From the NCBI RefSeq assembly GCF_000142905.1, contig NW_013657659.1, positions 339,915 to 403,914 of the forward strand: DNA of 64,000 nucleotides. Reading direction: 5' to 3'. This document shows, one piece after another, positions 28,054 through 37,962 of the stretch. This stretch comes from Thecamonas trahens ATCC 50062. Taxonomy: Eukaryota; Apusozoa; Apusomonadida; Apusomonadidae. Position numbers and translations under genes: made by a program. Position 1 is the first letter of the stretch. Each line of letters begins with the position of its first letter. Below the pieces are notes generated by a model. That model saw only the letters and a list, made by a program, of their open reading frames with translations. It searched no databases and was not told where the DNA came from.

Positions 28054-29472
28054 TTACTTGCCGCGCTTGCGGCCGTACGACCGGCCCTTGGCGCGGGTCT
28101 TGGTTGGGTTGTGGCGAGTTCCGCCGCGCTTGATCACGCGCTGCGCGGAGGCGGTGGCGGCCGGCGGCGTCGCCGCGCCAGCGGCCAGCATCTCGGCGGC
28201 CGTCATGGCCGGGCGAACGTCGGTGACCGGAGCCGGCTCGGCGTGCAGCGCGTTGGCCGAGTCGAGGCCGGTGGCGGCCGAGGCGACAGCGGCGGCCGGC
28301 TCGTCGGCGGCCGTCTTGCGGGCCTCACGGGCCTCGGTCCGCGACTTGATCTCGTCGCGAAGGCTCTTCTGCTTGTTGAACGCGTCCTTGAGCTCCTGGA
28401 AGGCCGAGCCGGCGTCCTGGGCCCCGGCCGACGCCGGCATCGGCGGCGCCTTGGACGGGTCCGGCGGCGGCGGGATGCCAAGCGCGTCCTTGACGCCCGG
28501 AACGCGGAAGGCCATAGCCTGCGCCAGCGAGAACGAGTTGGAGCTGATCCAGTACATAAAGACCGAGGCCGGGAACGAGTACGTCGCCGCCACCATGACG
28601 ACCGCCAGGCCGCGCATGACGTTCTTCATCGTCGACCGCTGCTGCACGTTCGGCATCTCGGCGCCAAGCTCGACCGTGGCCAGGAACGAGCCACCGGCCA
28701 CCAGCGGGAGCACGTAGTACGGGTCCGCTGCCGAGAGGTCGCTGAACCACAGGGCGCCGCCGGACGTGAGGCCATCGACAAAGGTGCCGTTCTCGGCAAG
28801 CCGCCGCAGCGCCATAAACATCGAGATGAAGACCGGTGCCTGGATGAGCGGGAACATGAACATCTTGAGCGGGTTCACGTCGTGCTTCTGCACGAGATCA
28901 CGCAGCTGGATGGCGTACATGTTGTGCAGCTCAGAGCCCGGCGTGTGCTCCTTCATCTTGGCTGTCAGGTACTGGATCTTCGGCTGGACCTGCTGGACTC
29001 GCCCGGTAAACTTCATCTGCTTGATGGCAAACGGCAGGAGCGCCGTCCGCACCGCCACCGTCGTCGCCACAATCGTCGCCCACCACGGAAGTCCCGACGC
29101 AGCCTGCAGCGCCTGCAGCCCATCGCACGCCCAGTAGATCGGCGAGAAGCCGCCCGGGTTGATCAGCCCGTTCACAACCTCCTCCACGCCATCTGCCGAC
29201 GCCATCGTCGTCGCCAAATCCGTCATCGCCTCGCCGCCCACGCTCTCACCGCCAGCATCCGGCAGCGAGGCCACACCTGCGTTGCCCGCGCCCGTCGCGC
29301 CGGCCGTCTCCTCCTCGCTCCCACTCCCACCAAACCAGCTCGCCGTCGCAGAGCTTGCCGAGAAGCACCTCGCCGAGCCAGCCACCACCATAGCCTGGCC
29401 CATCGACCAACCACTGTTCCGCGGCGCAGCACCCAGTGCCGACCAAGCCCTCAAGAGGCCCGTACCCTGCAT
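28054..29472 (-). CDS. OXA1L: mitochondrial inner-membrane insertase Oxa1
   Basis: Oxa1/YidC-family insertase for mitochondrially encoded and imported inner-membrane proteins. The N-terminus (MQGTGLLRAWSALG) is a good mitochondrial presequence. The 60KD_IMP core starts near residue 100: GLPWWATIVATTVAVRTALL, PFAIKQMKFTGRVQQVQPKI, LVQKHDVNPLKMFMFPLIQA, PVFISMFMALRRLAENG, YYVLPLVAGGSFLATVELGA, and the last helices SFPASVFMYWISSNSFSLAQ. The C-terminal tail is long and very basic (NPTKTRAKGRSYGRKRGK), as expected for binding the mitoribosome. 472 residues. The open frame runs upstream through the assembly gap, but the start at 29472 is preferred because it gives the presequence. Confidence 0.92.
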   Translation of the reverse strand: MQGTGLLRAWSALGAAPRNSGWSMGQAMVVAGSARCFSASSATASWFGGSGSEEETAGATGAGNAGVASLPDAGGESVGGEAMTDLATTMASADGVEEVVNGLINPGGFSPIYWACDGLQALQAASGLPWWATIVATTVAVRTALLPFAIKQMKFTGRVQQVQPKIQYLTAKMKEHTPGSELHNMYAIQLRDLVQKHDVNPLKMFMFPLIQAPVFISMFMALRRLAENGTFVDGLTSGGALWFSDLSAADPYYVLPLVAGGSFLATVELGAEMPNVQQRSTMKNVMRGLAVVMVAATYSFPASVFMYWISSNSFSLAQAMAFRVPGVKDALGIPPPPDPSKAPPMPASAGAQDAGSAFQELKDAFNKQKSLRDEIKSRTEAREARKTAADEPAAAVASAATGLDSANALHAEPAPVTDVRPAMTAAEMLAAGAATPPAATASAQRVIKRGGTRHNPTKTRAKGRSYGRKRGK

Positions 29473-30036
29473 AGCTCTGTGTTGGGAGGGATGGATGAGT
29501 GGTTGGGGGAGGGGGGGGGGGGGGGGAGGGAGGGGAGGGTGGTGGAGGGAGTAGGGAGGGGGGGGGNNNNNNNNNNNNNNNNNNNNNNNNNNNNNNNNNN
29601 NNNNNNNNNNNNNNNNNNNNNNNNNNNNNNNNNNNNNNNNNNNNNNNNNNNNNNNNNNNNNNNNNNNNNNNNNNNNNNNNNNNNNNNNNNNNNNNNNNNN
29701 NNNNNNNNNNNNNNNNNNNNNNNNNNNNNNNNNNNNNNNNNNNNNNNNNNNNNNNNNNNNNNNNNNNNNNNNNNNNNNNNNNNNNNNNNNNNNNNNCTCC
29801 GAGGGAGGAGAAGGGAAGGAGGGAGGGCGTACCTCATAATGTGGGTGTGGGGGAGTGCAGTGGGTCGTGGTGAAGGTGGAGGTGTCGGGAGAGGGAGAGC
29901 GGGAGTGGTTCAGCCGAGGGGGAGGGGGGGGGGGTGACGCGCCTTTTGAGGGGGGGAGGGGAGGAGGGAGGGGAGGAGGGGGGGGGGGGGAGAGCAAGAA
30001 GTAGACTTGTCGCACGTTGCCCTGCTGTGAGGACCA
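29473..30036. other. intergenic between OXA1 and the carrier gene, G-rich
   Basis: Bidirectional promoter region. The plus strand is G-rich on both sides of the gap (29505-29566 and 29797-29996). No gene is supported. Confidence 0.5.
29567..29796. other. assembly gap (230 N)
   Basis: Run of 230 undetermined bases flanked by G-rich low-complexity sequence, which probably caused the break. ORFs running through it are not meaningful. Confidence 1.
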
Positions 30037-31314
30037 ATGCTGCGCGGGTCTCCATGGTGGCTACCGGGGCAGGGTGTGGAGAGCCGGACAAGGAGGCTGT
30101 CGGGCAGAGCGGCTGGTTGGGCGGCGGCGTGGTCGGCGGCTGACGCGGGCGAGAGCGTGGACGGGGTGATGGGCTCGGGCGGGACTGGAGGCGAGGCAGC
30201 GGGTGAGGGTCTAGCGGCGGCGGCGGCATGGATGCGCCAGTCGCCGGTGTCTGGGGCGGTGGTGGGGCTGGCGGGTGCGATGGCGCCGGCAGGCTCGGCC
30301 GAGCTGCCGCCGATCGGGGCGCTGTCGGACGATCTGGGGTGGGACGATCTGGACAAGGCCAAGCTGTTTGGCTACTCGGTGGTGGTCTTTGCCGCGCTGC
30401 GGGCTGCCGTCTATCCGCTGTTCCTCCTCAAGACCCGCCTCCAGGCGCAGCAGCAGCAGCGGGCGTACTCTGGCGTCGTCTCGGGTGTGCGGGCTATTGT
30501 GGCCTCCGAGGGCGTGGCCGGTCTGTACAAGGGCCTGCTGACCATGGTGGCCGGCGTTGTACCTGCGCAGACGCTGTATGTGGCAACGTACGAGGGCCTG
30601 CGTGCGCCGGCGACGCTGGCGCCACTTCTGACCTTGGTCGGCCTCGACGTCCATGCTGACGCCGAGGCCGTCCAGGCCCTCCGCAACGGCATCGGCGGGC
30701 TCGGCGCCGGCCTGGCGTCGCTGGCGGCGGTTGTCCCGATCGACGTTGTCTCACAGCGGCTGCAGATGCAGTCAAAGACGCTTGCCGGTGCGGTTGTTGG
30801 CGGCTCGCGCTCGTACTCGTCCGGCCTTGCCGTCGTCATGGACGTGTTGCGCAACGAGGGCCTGCGCGGCCTCTATCGCGGCACGGTGGCAACCATGCTC
30901 TCGACCGTTCCCTCGTCGGGCATCTGGTGGTCGTCGTACACCCTCATCAAGCCGCGCGCTGCGCGCGCCTTTGGCCTGGAATACGACGACATCCGGCTGC
31001 ACGTTGTTGCCGGCACGCTCGCCGGCGTGGTGGCGACCACTTCCACCAACCCACTCGACGTCATCCGCACCCGCCTGCAAATCGACGTCTCAAACTACGC
31101 GTCGGCGGCTGGGAGCGGGCGCGAGGGAACCCGCCCGCAGCCTTCCATCGCCTCCATCGCCCGCACCCTCTACCAGCAAGAGTCGCTGGCCTCATTGTGG
31201 ACCAAGGGTCTCGGCCCGCGCCTGTGGACCTCGTCAATCATGGGTATCCTCATGGTGGCGGCGTACGAGCGGATCAAGATCCTCGCCCGCAAGCTCCCCG
31301 TGCCCGACGAATAG
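30037..31314 (+). CDS. SLC25A44: mitochondrial carrier, SLC25A44-like
   Basis: Mitochondrial carrier family protein with three tandem repeats. The segment DDLGWDDLDKAKLFGYSVVV followed by LRAAVYPLFLLKTRLQAQ is characteristic of the SLC25A44 group, reported to import branched-chain amino acids in animals. Repeat 1 has the variant YPLFLLKTR, repeat 2 VPIDVVSQRLQMQ and repeat 3 the canonical NPLDVIRTRLQID. The loops VASEGVAGLYKGLL, LRNEGLRGLYRGTV and LYQQESLASLWTKG are the usual repeat ends. The 425-residue ORF has an N-terminal extension of about 100 residues relative to the usual 310-330. The start may be further in, for example at MAPAGSAEL (about 30280). It ends 26 bases from the convergent Josephin gene. 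Confidence 0.85.
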   Translation: MLRGSPWWLPGQGVESRTRRLSGRAAGWAAAWSAADAGESVDGVMGSGGTGGEAAGEGLAAAAAWMRQSPVSGAVVGLAGAMAPAGSAELPPIGALSDDLGWDDLDKAKLFGYSVVVFAALRAAVYPLFLLKTRLQAQQQQRAYSGVVSGVRAIVASEGVAGLYKGLLTMVAGVVPAQTLYVATYEGLRAPATLAPLLTLVGLDVHADAEAVQALRNGIGGLGAGLASLAAVVPIDVVSQRLQMQSKTLAGAVVGGSRSYSSGLAVVMDVLRNEGLRGLYRGTVATMLSTVPSSGIWWSSYTLIKPRAARAFGLEYDDIRLHVVAGTLAGVVATTSTNPLDVIRTRLQIDVSNYASAAGSGREGTRPQPSIASIARTLYQQESLASLWTKGLGPRLWTSSIMGILMVAAYERIKILARKLPVPDE

Positions 31315-31340
31315 CACACTCGTCCGCGAGCTGGAACACG

Positions 31341-32288
31341 TTACTGCGGCTTGAGCTTCTTCTTCAGCTCCTCGGCCCGCGCCATGTACTCGGAGATGCG
31401 AATCCGGAGTGCAGACGCGCGCTGGCTCTCGGCCTGCATCCGCCCGAGCGCCTGCATCAGGTACGTGAGGCCGTTGGTGTAGAGGTCGACGGCGTCGGCG
31501 TTGCGGCCAGCCTTGTCGGCGCGGACGGCCTCCTTGACAATGAGGATGCCCTTAGCGTAGACCGAGGTGTTTGAGCTCGGCAGACTGCTGCCCGCAAGCG
31601 AGGCCTCGGCAAAGCCGGACCGGCTGAGAATCGTCATGGCCCGCGCGTCGAACCAATTGCCGCGGCTGCGAATCATGGCGCCCGGCGGCTGCTGCGAGAC
31701 TGGCTTGGGCCACTCGCCGCGGACAACAAGGACCGAGTATCCGTTGGCCTGCTGCTCCGCAATAAATTGCGCCACAAACGCGTCCGTGATCATATGCGGG
31801 CCACGGAGGAGCGAGTCGAGGTTGAACCAGGCGTCGTCGATCTTGCGGAGCGCAAACCAATGGCCCGGCCGGTGGCAGACAAACCCGGTTTCGCCAACCG
31901 GATTGGCTGCAGCCTCGGCGGCATCAAGTTCGCCAAGGTACAGCGCCTTCATCCGCGCACGCCGTAGCGCCTCCACAATGACCTGGACCGAGTAGTTGCC
32001 TTTGGAGTCGACGTTCTGCGACGGCGTCCGTCGCGCCGCAAAGCCCATGATTTCTAGCTCCTTGGCATCAAGCCACAGTGCGATCTTGGCAAAGTCCTCC
32101 TCCTCAAACAGCGCCACCTGCAGCAAGTTGTTCACGCAGTGGATCCCGCACTGCGCCATCTGCTGCCGCTCCCAGTAGATGACCGCGTTCGGAGGCGCCT
32201 TGAGCTTGCTCGCCGCCGCGCCGCCACACTCTCCGCCATCGGCCCCGACCCTGCCACCGCCATCACTCCTTCCAGGCGGCGGAGCCAC
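31341..32288 (-). CDS. Josephin-domain deubiquitinase fused to a MIT domain
   Basis: Josephin proteases (ataxin-3 family) cleave ubiquitin chains. The catalytic site is complete: Q42 and C47 in ERQQMAQCGIHCVNNLLQ, H143 in RPGHWFALRKI, N156 in WFNLDSLL. The Josephin domain spans about residues 35-205. The C-terminal 75 residues, SVYAKGILIVKEAVRADKAG to YMARAEELKKKLKPQ, have the three-helix pattern of a MIT domain (Vps4/spastin type), which binds ESCRT-III tails. I see no UIMs. Start MAPPPGRSDG at 32288 after a Gly-rich leader. 315 residues. The domain pairing suggests an endosomal deubiquitinase analogous to AMSH or USP8; that role is inference. Confidence 0.83.
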   Translation of the reverse strand: MAPPPGRSDGGGRVGADGGECGGAAASKLKAPPNAVIYWERQQMAQCGIHCVNNLLQVALFEEEDFAKIALWLDAKELEIMGFAARRTPSQNVDSKGNYSVQVIVEALRRARMKALYLGELDAAEAAANPVGETGFVCHRPGHWFALRKIDDAWFNLDSLLRGPHMITDAFVAQFIAEQQANGYSVLVVRGEWPKPVSQQPPGAMIRSRGNWFDARAMTILSRSGFAEASLAGSSLPSSNTSVYAKGILIVKEAVRADKAGRNADAVDLYTNGLTYLMQALGRMQAESQRASALRIRISEYMARAEELKKKLKPQ

Positions 32289-32506
32289 ACCGCCAGGTGT
32301 CGACGATGGGCGCTCGCTCCGTCCGCCCTGCTGCCCGATGGCCCTGGTCCGCTAGAAGTCTCCGGCTTGCCCGGCGCCTCTGCAAGAGGCGGCTCCGACT
32401 CGGTACCTACCCCGGGATGCGCACCTGATGGAGTTGGCGCGGGTGGACCGCCGTCTGGGGGAGGAGGGATGCTGGGGTACATATGCCGAAGAGAGCCGTC
32501 TGTCTG

Positions 32507-32543
<37 letters not shown>

Positions 32544-32735
32544 TGCCTGGTCGGTGGCAATGGCTGGGCTGGGGAGAAGGTGTTCCATGCGGAAGCTGCA
32601 ACTCGGTTGCGGGCACCGGCACCGACGACCTGTACACGCGCCGATGAGTAGGTGTTTATGAGGGGTGTGTACGAGAGAGAGAGTGCGAGAGAAAGAGAGC
32701 GAGAGAGAAAGAAAGAGGATGTGTGGGGAGGTGGA
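32289..32735. other. intergenic with CT/GT and GA microsatellites
   Basis: TCTCTC then GTGTGT repeats at 32502-32542 and a GAGAGA-rich tract at 32669-32716. No gene is seen. Contains the Josephin gene promoter and the 3' UTR of the PLAC8 gene. Confidence 0.6.
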
Positions 32736-33566
32736 TTACCTGTACGCCGAGTTGTTGTTGGGATGGTTGGCGTTGGGATGGCGAGCGTTGCGATGGTTGG
32801 CGTTGTGGTTGTTGTTGTGGTTATAGGCGCCTCCGTAGGCGCCAGGCCCCACGCCGCTGCCCGAGTGGGCGGAGATTTCGCGCGAGTGCTGGCAGATGGT
32901 GCAGACGGTGCAGCAGCATGATTGACAGTAGTCCTCGCCCTCCATGGTGGTGGTGTGGTTGCCGATGCCGTATCCGGCCTTGATATGCTGGCGGTTCTGG
33001 CAGACGCAGTACCAAGTGACCGGCAGGCCGACGCCGTAGAACATGTTAAGGCCGCACATAAAGATGCCGGCGAGGATGTCGATGAACGAGATCTCGCGGT
33101 CCTCAAAGCGGGCCGCATTGACCCGGATCATGCATGTCGAGCAGAAGAGGACCATGCAGCAAGACTCCATGTCCTCTGCACACGAGCAAAGATCCGAGCT
33201 CCAGGGCACCGTCGCGCCCGATGCTGCGTACCGTCCAGCAGCTCCACCTGCAGGGTACGACGCGTACGAGGCCTGGACAGGCTGTGCGGTCGGCGGAGCG
33301 CCATATGCCCCCCCAGCTGGCGGCGGAGCGGCATACGCCCCTCCAGCTGGCGGCGGAGATGCATACGCCGGCGGCGGAGGTGCCGATGAAGCACCTGGTG
33401 CACTGCTGCTAGGATAGCCGCCACCATAAGCCGCCTGGTGCTGCTGCGGAGGAGGCGGGCCACCATAGGGGTTCCCACCGTAGGCATTCCCACCATGAGC
33501 CGAGGACGACGATTGACCACCCTTTGACGGCGGTGCGACATAAGCCGGAGGCGGGGCATTAGACAT
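32736..33566 (-). CDS. PLAC8/Cys-rich family protein
   Basis: PLAC8 proteins (also plant PCR/FW2.2-like) are small membrane-associated Cys-rich proteins linked to metal handling and cell-size control. The domain spans about residues 120-230: WSSDLCSCAEDMESCCMVLF, CSTCMIRVNAARFED, FIDILAGIFMCGLNMFYGVG (hydrophobic segment), WYCVCQNRQHIKAGYGI, and the CCxxC-like EDYCQSCCCTVCTICQHSRE. The N-terminus is a Pro/Gly/Ala/Tyr-rich repeat region (PPPAGGAYAAPPPAGGAYGA), and the C-terminus an Asn/His-rich tail (NHNNNHNANHRNARHP). 276 residues, intact. Confidence 0.88.
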   Translation of the reverse strand: MSNAPPPAYVAPPSKGGQSSSSAHGGNAYGGNPYGGPPPPQQHQAAYGGGYPSSSAPGASSAPPPPAYASPPPAGGAYAAPPPAGGAYGAPPTAQPVQASYASYPAGGAAGRYAASGATVPWSSDLCSCAEDMESCCMVLFCSTCMIRVNAARFEDREISFIDILAGIFMCGLNMFYGVGLPVTWYCVCQNRQHIKAGYGIGNHTTTMEGEDYCQSCCCTVCTICQHSREISAHSGSGVGPGAYGGAYNHNNNHNANHRNARHPNANHPNNNSAYR

Positions 33567-34065
33567 GCTTGTTGGTGTTTGGTGTGCGTATGTGGATGTG
33601 GGAGTGTGTGTGTGTGTGTGGGTTGCGGTGCGGTGACTCTTGAGTGAGGGTTGGAAAAGAGTACGGTCCGGGACTGGCGTGGGTCACGTCAGAGAGGGGG
33701 GGGGGGAGGAGGGGGGGGGTATGTGTGAGAGGGTGTATGGGTATATGGGTGTGCTGGGTGTAGTGGTGGTGTGTGGAAGAGTGTGGGAGGTGGGAGAGAG
33801 GGTTGCAGTGGTGGAGTGTGGCGACAATGGTGGTGGTAGTGGTGGTAGCTGTGGTGTTCGTGGGTGTCATGGTCTGGTGGGTGTCGGCGAAGGAACGGTT
33901 GCCGTTCGTTCTCTGAGCCATGTTGGCATGTGCGGATATTAATCGATGGTCCGTCGCATGGGCGATGTGAATACGGGCCCAGCCAGCACCTGCATCGTCC
34001 GCGTCCGCCGCAGCCACTGCATGCCTTTGCCACCGAAGCAAATCGGTCGTTCCGCTATTAAAGGA
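33567..34065. other. intergenic, GT-rich and G-rich
   Basis: PLAC8 promoter side (GTGTGTG at 33603-33622, G-run at 33694-33719) and 3' flank of the RapGAP gene. GGTGGTAGT-like repeats lie near 33825-33850. No gene is supported. Confidence 0.45.
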
Positions 34066-37026
34066 TTACGTCGAGACGGCGTAGATCGAGGTGAGGAGGG
34101 TATCAGCATCCCAGTCGACGACATATGGATGATGTGGCGAGATGGTGGGGAGGGTGACGTGGCGATCCTCAGTAGACGGCGGCGCAACGATGGCGTGTTC
34201 TTCGATCTCGGCGAGGCTAAGAAGGGATGAGAGCCGAGTGCAAGATGCGTGCACGGTTGCGACAAGCCACGGTGCGACCACAAAAGCATCCAGCGCACGC
34301 TCCGGCCACTTGAGGATGTGGTGCGGATGCAGCTGCGGCGCGGCGAGGAGAACAACACCGAAGGTGTCAAAGACCGCCAGCATCGACCCTGCGTCGATCG
34401 GCCGTAGACCGAGAAACCGGCTCGCCTTGGTCACTTCACCCGGCACGAAAATCGACGACTGCACCGCCGTCAGCGCCCGCCCAAGGCTCGCACTGCCCGG
34501 CGACGGGATCAGGACGTTGTCACCGGGCTTGGGCAGCTGGCTCAGCGACAGAAGGCCCGAGTGGCCCGATGACGACGATGCCAGCGATGACTCCTCAGAG
34601 ATTGACGAGCCGTAGAGTGACGCCATCGACTCGGTCCATGACGGTGCCGGCATCAACGTCTCGTACGGCCGGCTCCCGTTCGGAAAAGAGACCACAGCGT
34701 TGCCGTCATCGCTGCTCACCGCCTTGCAGAAAACGCGCGGCGGCTTGGGAAACAGCGAGTTGTGCTCTAGCTGGACGAGGACAGAGGTCACATCCTTGCT
34801 CACCATAAAGCCGACCAGCATCAGCGAGGCCTCGATGGCTTCCGGCGCAAACGGGAGCGCCGCTGACGAGATCATTTCAAATGCGCGGGCCTCGGCGCTC
34901 CACGCCAGCATCTGCAGCGCCGGACCGCTAGTTACCACCCCGACGCACTGCGCCTCTGGCAGCGAGAGGACAGCAGAGAGAACAGCGTCGGCAGCTGCGG
35001 CGATGACGACCGGGTCAGGCAGCTCGCCGCCGCTGAAAGCAGCAACCAGAGCCCCTATCGCGATCCGCTCCAACCGCCCTTGCCGCCGGATGACGAGCTG
35101 GCCCACGGCGTTAAACGCCTCGATTTGGCTGGCGTCGCCGATGCGGGCCACCAGCCGAGGCAGCGAGCGGTGGCCGTCCGAGCTGGCGTAGATGCCAACG
35201 TCGGTGGCAAAGACGGTCATCGGTCGTTCGCCCTCGATCTCAACTCTGGTCACCGACGTCACCTGCGCGCCAGTGACAACCTCGGGCAGCGAGAGGCCGA
35301 CCGCAGAGCTCGGGAGCTTGGCGCTGCGCGAGGACGTGTTCTTGGGCCTATTGCGCTTGCCTGGCTGCGGCGCGGATGCCGACGGTGATGCCGACTTGGC
35401 CTTCTTGTTGACCGGCTGCTGGGCGCTGCGGCCAAATGGGGCCGGCACCGTCCCGTTGCGCTCGGCAAAGATCTCGATGCGGTGCGGGCGCTTGGCCCGG
35501 GCAGCCCTCGCCCTCTTGGTTGGCACGCCACAGCCCGGCATCGCAAACGAAGTCGAGAACGACGGCGCCCGCGACGGTGCATCAGAGTCGTCGTCATCGC
35601 GCACAAACTCCCCGAGAGGAACAAGGTACGCACTCACCGAGCCCACCAGCTTGGAGAGCGCGTCGCCGCGCCGCTTGGTGGCGATCTGATACAGCGCCGA
35701 CGCACGCCAGGCCGCCGACGCCTTGGCCGCGTTCACGATCTTGGCGCGGAGCGCAGCAGCAAAAGCCTCGCCGCGCGGGTACACAGAGTCGAGAATGGGA
35801 CCAAACGCAGGCATGTCGTGCGTGCGCGCCACCGCCACCGCGTACGCGGCCCCGTGGATCGCGTGGTCATTGACCGGCGAGACAACGATGACCACGTCGG
35901 TCTGCACAGAGGCCAGGACAGATGTATCGAGGCATGCGTACGGATCATCGGAAAAGACAAGCTGGATGGCGTTGCCGTCGACAAAGTCGCGGACAGATGG
36001 CACCGGCAGCATTGTCGCAACGTGGAACATAATTTCCGACCCCGCCACGTCGCCGACGTAGAGCGAGTGCTCGCCAGTCGCGTCCGACCTCGTGTCAAGG
36101 CCACCGGAATACCCGCGGAAGTTCCGCAGCGCCACCACGTCGCCCACAAGGTCCAAAAACTGGTGGTACTCGGCCGATGGAGGGCTGTCGACCCGCAGCG
36201 CACCATCGATGGTGCGGACACCGGGCCGCGCGTACAGTAGAGACGCAACAACCTTGGGCGCCACATCGTCGGCTTCCATCCGCAGCAGCGTCCCGTTGAG
36301 CCGCGATAGCATCGAAGTCACCACCAGCGATCGCGAGGTCTCGTGCTGCGCCCGCGGCACAACCAGCCGCTTGAAGCATCCCGACCACTTGGCGAGGTCT
36401 GGATCGATGGCCACCAGCAGCTCGTGAAGCGGCTTCTGCAGCAGAGACTCGACGAGGTTCCGGGAAACACCTTGCCGCCGCCACAGAATGACGCGATACT
36501 GCAAGCCGACCGGGTTGACCGCGATCGCCGCCACAGAGACGACAACAACCTCGGCCTTGGGTAGCACCGCCACAAAGTGGACGTGATCGACGGATGGGAA
36601 GAGGCGCGCAAACCAGGCGGCGTACTGTGGCGGGCTTTCGACCAAACGATCGACCTGCCGCCCAGTCCCGCTCTTGCTCTGCCGGCCCCACTTGATCACC
36701 CGCCGCGGAATGTCCATCTCCATCTCCGACCCAGCTGTCGCCACGTTTGGCGTCGAACCCTGGATGCCAAAGTCCGTTACACGCCGATGCCGCCGATGCC
36801 GTCGCCGCCGGGATAGGCCGCCGTACGGGCCCAACAACTCCCTCGGCGGGCCCCAATTGACCCCGTCAGCCGACGAGTCTGCCGAGTCCGAGCCTGCCTC
36901 CGAAATCGGCCATGAAAGCGCCCATGCGGGCACGTCATCACACGTTGTGCTTGTTGTGTATGTTGAGCTGTCGTAGCTCCTTGTCTCCGACTCGGCCCAT
37001 GAGCTCGCGGACTCTGATGCCGACAT
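34066..37026 (-). CDS. RapGAP-domain protein with C-terminal CNH-like region (GARNL3-like)
   Basis: Predicted GTPase-activating protein for Rap-type GTPases. The Rap_GAP signature lies at about residues 280-360: EYHQFLDLVGDVVALRNFRG, YSGGLDTRSDATGEHSLYVG, SEIMFHVATMLPVPS and DGNAIQLVFSDD, which retains the catalytic 'asparagine thumb' (Asn in GNA; most relatives have GND). The domain extends on to about 440. A basic linker follows (KRARAARAKRPHRIEIFAER). The C-terminal 400 residues have the alternating strand pattern of a citron-homology beta-propeller (VTRVEIEGERPMTVFATDVG, RLVARIGDASQIEAFNAVGQ), giving the RapGAP-CNH order of GARNL3. Start MSASESASSW at 37026 is preferred; the frame is open to 37443. 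Confidence 0.75.
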   Translation of the reverse strand: MSASESASSWAESETRSYDSSTYTTSTTCDDVPAWALSWPISEAGSDSADSSADGVNWGPPRELLGPYGGLSRRRRHRRHRRVTDFGIQGSTPNVATAGSEMEMDIPRRVIKWGRQSKSGTGRQVDRLVESPPQYAAWFARLFPSVDHVHFVAVLPKAEVVVVSVAAIAVNPVGLQYRVILWRRQGVSRNLVESLLQKPLHELLVAIDPDLAKWSGCFKRLVVPRAQHETSRSLVVTSMLSRLNGTLLRMEADDVAPKVVASLLYARPGVRTIDGALRVDSPPSAEYHQFLDLVGDVVALRNFRGYSGGLDTRSDATGEHSLYVGDVAGSEIMFHVATMLPVPSVRDFVDGNAIQLVFSDDPYACLDTSVLASVQTDVVIVVSPVNDHAIHGAAYAVAVARTHDMPAFGPILDSVYPRGEAFAAALRAKIVNAAKASAAWRASALYQIATKRRGDALSKLVGSVSAYLVPLGEFVRDDDDSDAPSRAPSFSTSFAMPGCGVPTKRARAARAKRPHRIEIFAERNGTVPAPFGRSAQQPVNKKAKSASPSASAPQPGKRNRPKNTSSRSAKLPSSAVGLSLPEVVTGAQVTSVTRVEIEGERPMTVFATDVGIYASSDGHRSLPRLVARIGDASQIEAFNAVGQLVIRRQGRLERIAIGALVAAFSGGELPDPVVIAAAADAVLSAVLSLPEAQCVGVVTSGPALQMLAWSAEARAFEMISSAALPFAPEAIEASLMLVGFMVSKDVTSVLVQLEHNSLFPKPPRVFCKAVSSDDGNAVVSFPNGSRPYETLMPAPSWTESMASLYGSSISEESSLASSSSGHSGLLSLSQLPKPGDNVLIPSPGSASLGRALTAVQSSIFVPGEVTKASRFLGLRPIDAGSMLAVFDTFGVVLLAAPQLHPHHILKWPERALDAFVVAPWLVATVHASCTRLSSLLSLAEIEEHAIVAPPSTEDRHVTLPTISPHHPYVVDWDADTLLTSIYAVST

Positions 37027-37962
37027 GGCCTCGTCAGACCTGTGCTTGTTGGCTCGTGTTCCGAACAAACGGAGCACGAGACTGCCTCTTGGATTGTACG
37101 TCCTCAGCTGCACGCGCACACACTCTGCAGAAACACTCACTCCAACACGGTTGAAGAAGAGCGATGAGAGGTGACGCGATGCGTGTGCAAGACGATTGTA
37201 GTGAGAGTGGTGTGTGCCTGGGTGAGTGCGGGAATGAGACTGATTGCGGCTGTGACATCGGAAAAGATTCATAGCTCCATTTTTTCCCCTCCCTTGACTT
37301 TCCTGCACACCCCTGCCCCTCTCCCGCACACCCCTTCCCCTCTTCCGCACGCCCCGCCCATCTCCGGCACACCTTTCCCATGCACAAGAGTCCAACCCCA
37401 GCATAGTGTACCTCTCATCGCCTCCACGCACAACTGCACGCATCCCAAGGCAGGTACATGACGTCTACTGGCATGCGAGGCCATGACCGGTGATTGGCAT
37501 GTAAACGCACAATCTGGTCAACCCCGGCCATTATTCGTCTTGGCACGCGTTCTCCCGTCGCCTGCCCACCACCGGCCGCCGACCGCAGCACAGCAGCCAC
37601 CGCCGCTCGCCGCGACTCACAAGCTCACTCGGAGGAGGGGGACACAGCACTTGTGGTGTGTGGGAAGAGAGCAACGGCATGACCATATACCGGGCGTATC
37701 TGCTGCGTAAGGCCGACGAGGCACTTGGGGTCACAGGAAGAGCCGCTGGTGGTGCGGCTGCTGGTCTTGGCGGTGGTGGTGGTGGTGGTGGTGGTGGTGG
37801 TGGTGGTGGCGTCGCCCGTGGTCCGAGACGCCATCGGGCTGGGCTGGACGAAGCGCTGGACGGGCAACAGGACGGGGTAGTGGTAGTGCGGAGCAGTTCC
37901 GAGACTCGCCGACGTCTGCAGCGGCGGCGACCAACGCATCGCCACTGCCGAACCTCTCGTCG
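37027..37962. other. intergenic, GGT microsatellite, possible 5' exon
   Basis: Contains the RapGAP gene promoter and a GGT run at 37763-37810. A short ORF beginning near 37658 (MTIYRAYLLR) is followed by CGTAAGG, a donor-like site at 37706, so a 5' exon of the next gene may start here. I cannot define its acceptor. Confidence 0.4.

Noticed and set aside
29451-30015. ORFs spanning the N run
   Set aside because: They translate undetermined bases and low-complexity G-tracts. The OXA1 start at 29472 gives a proper presequence.
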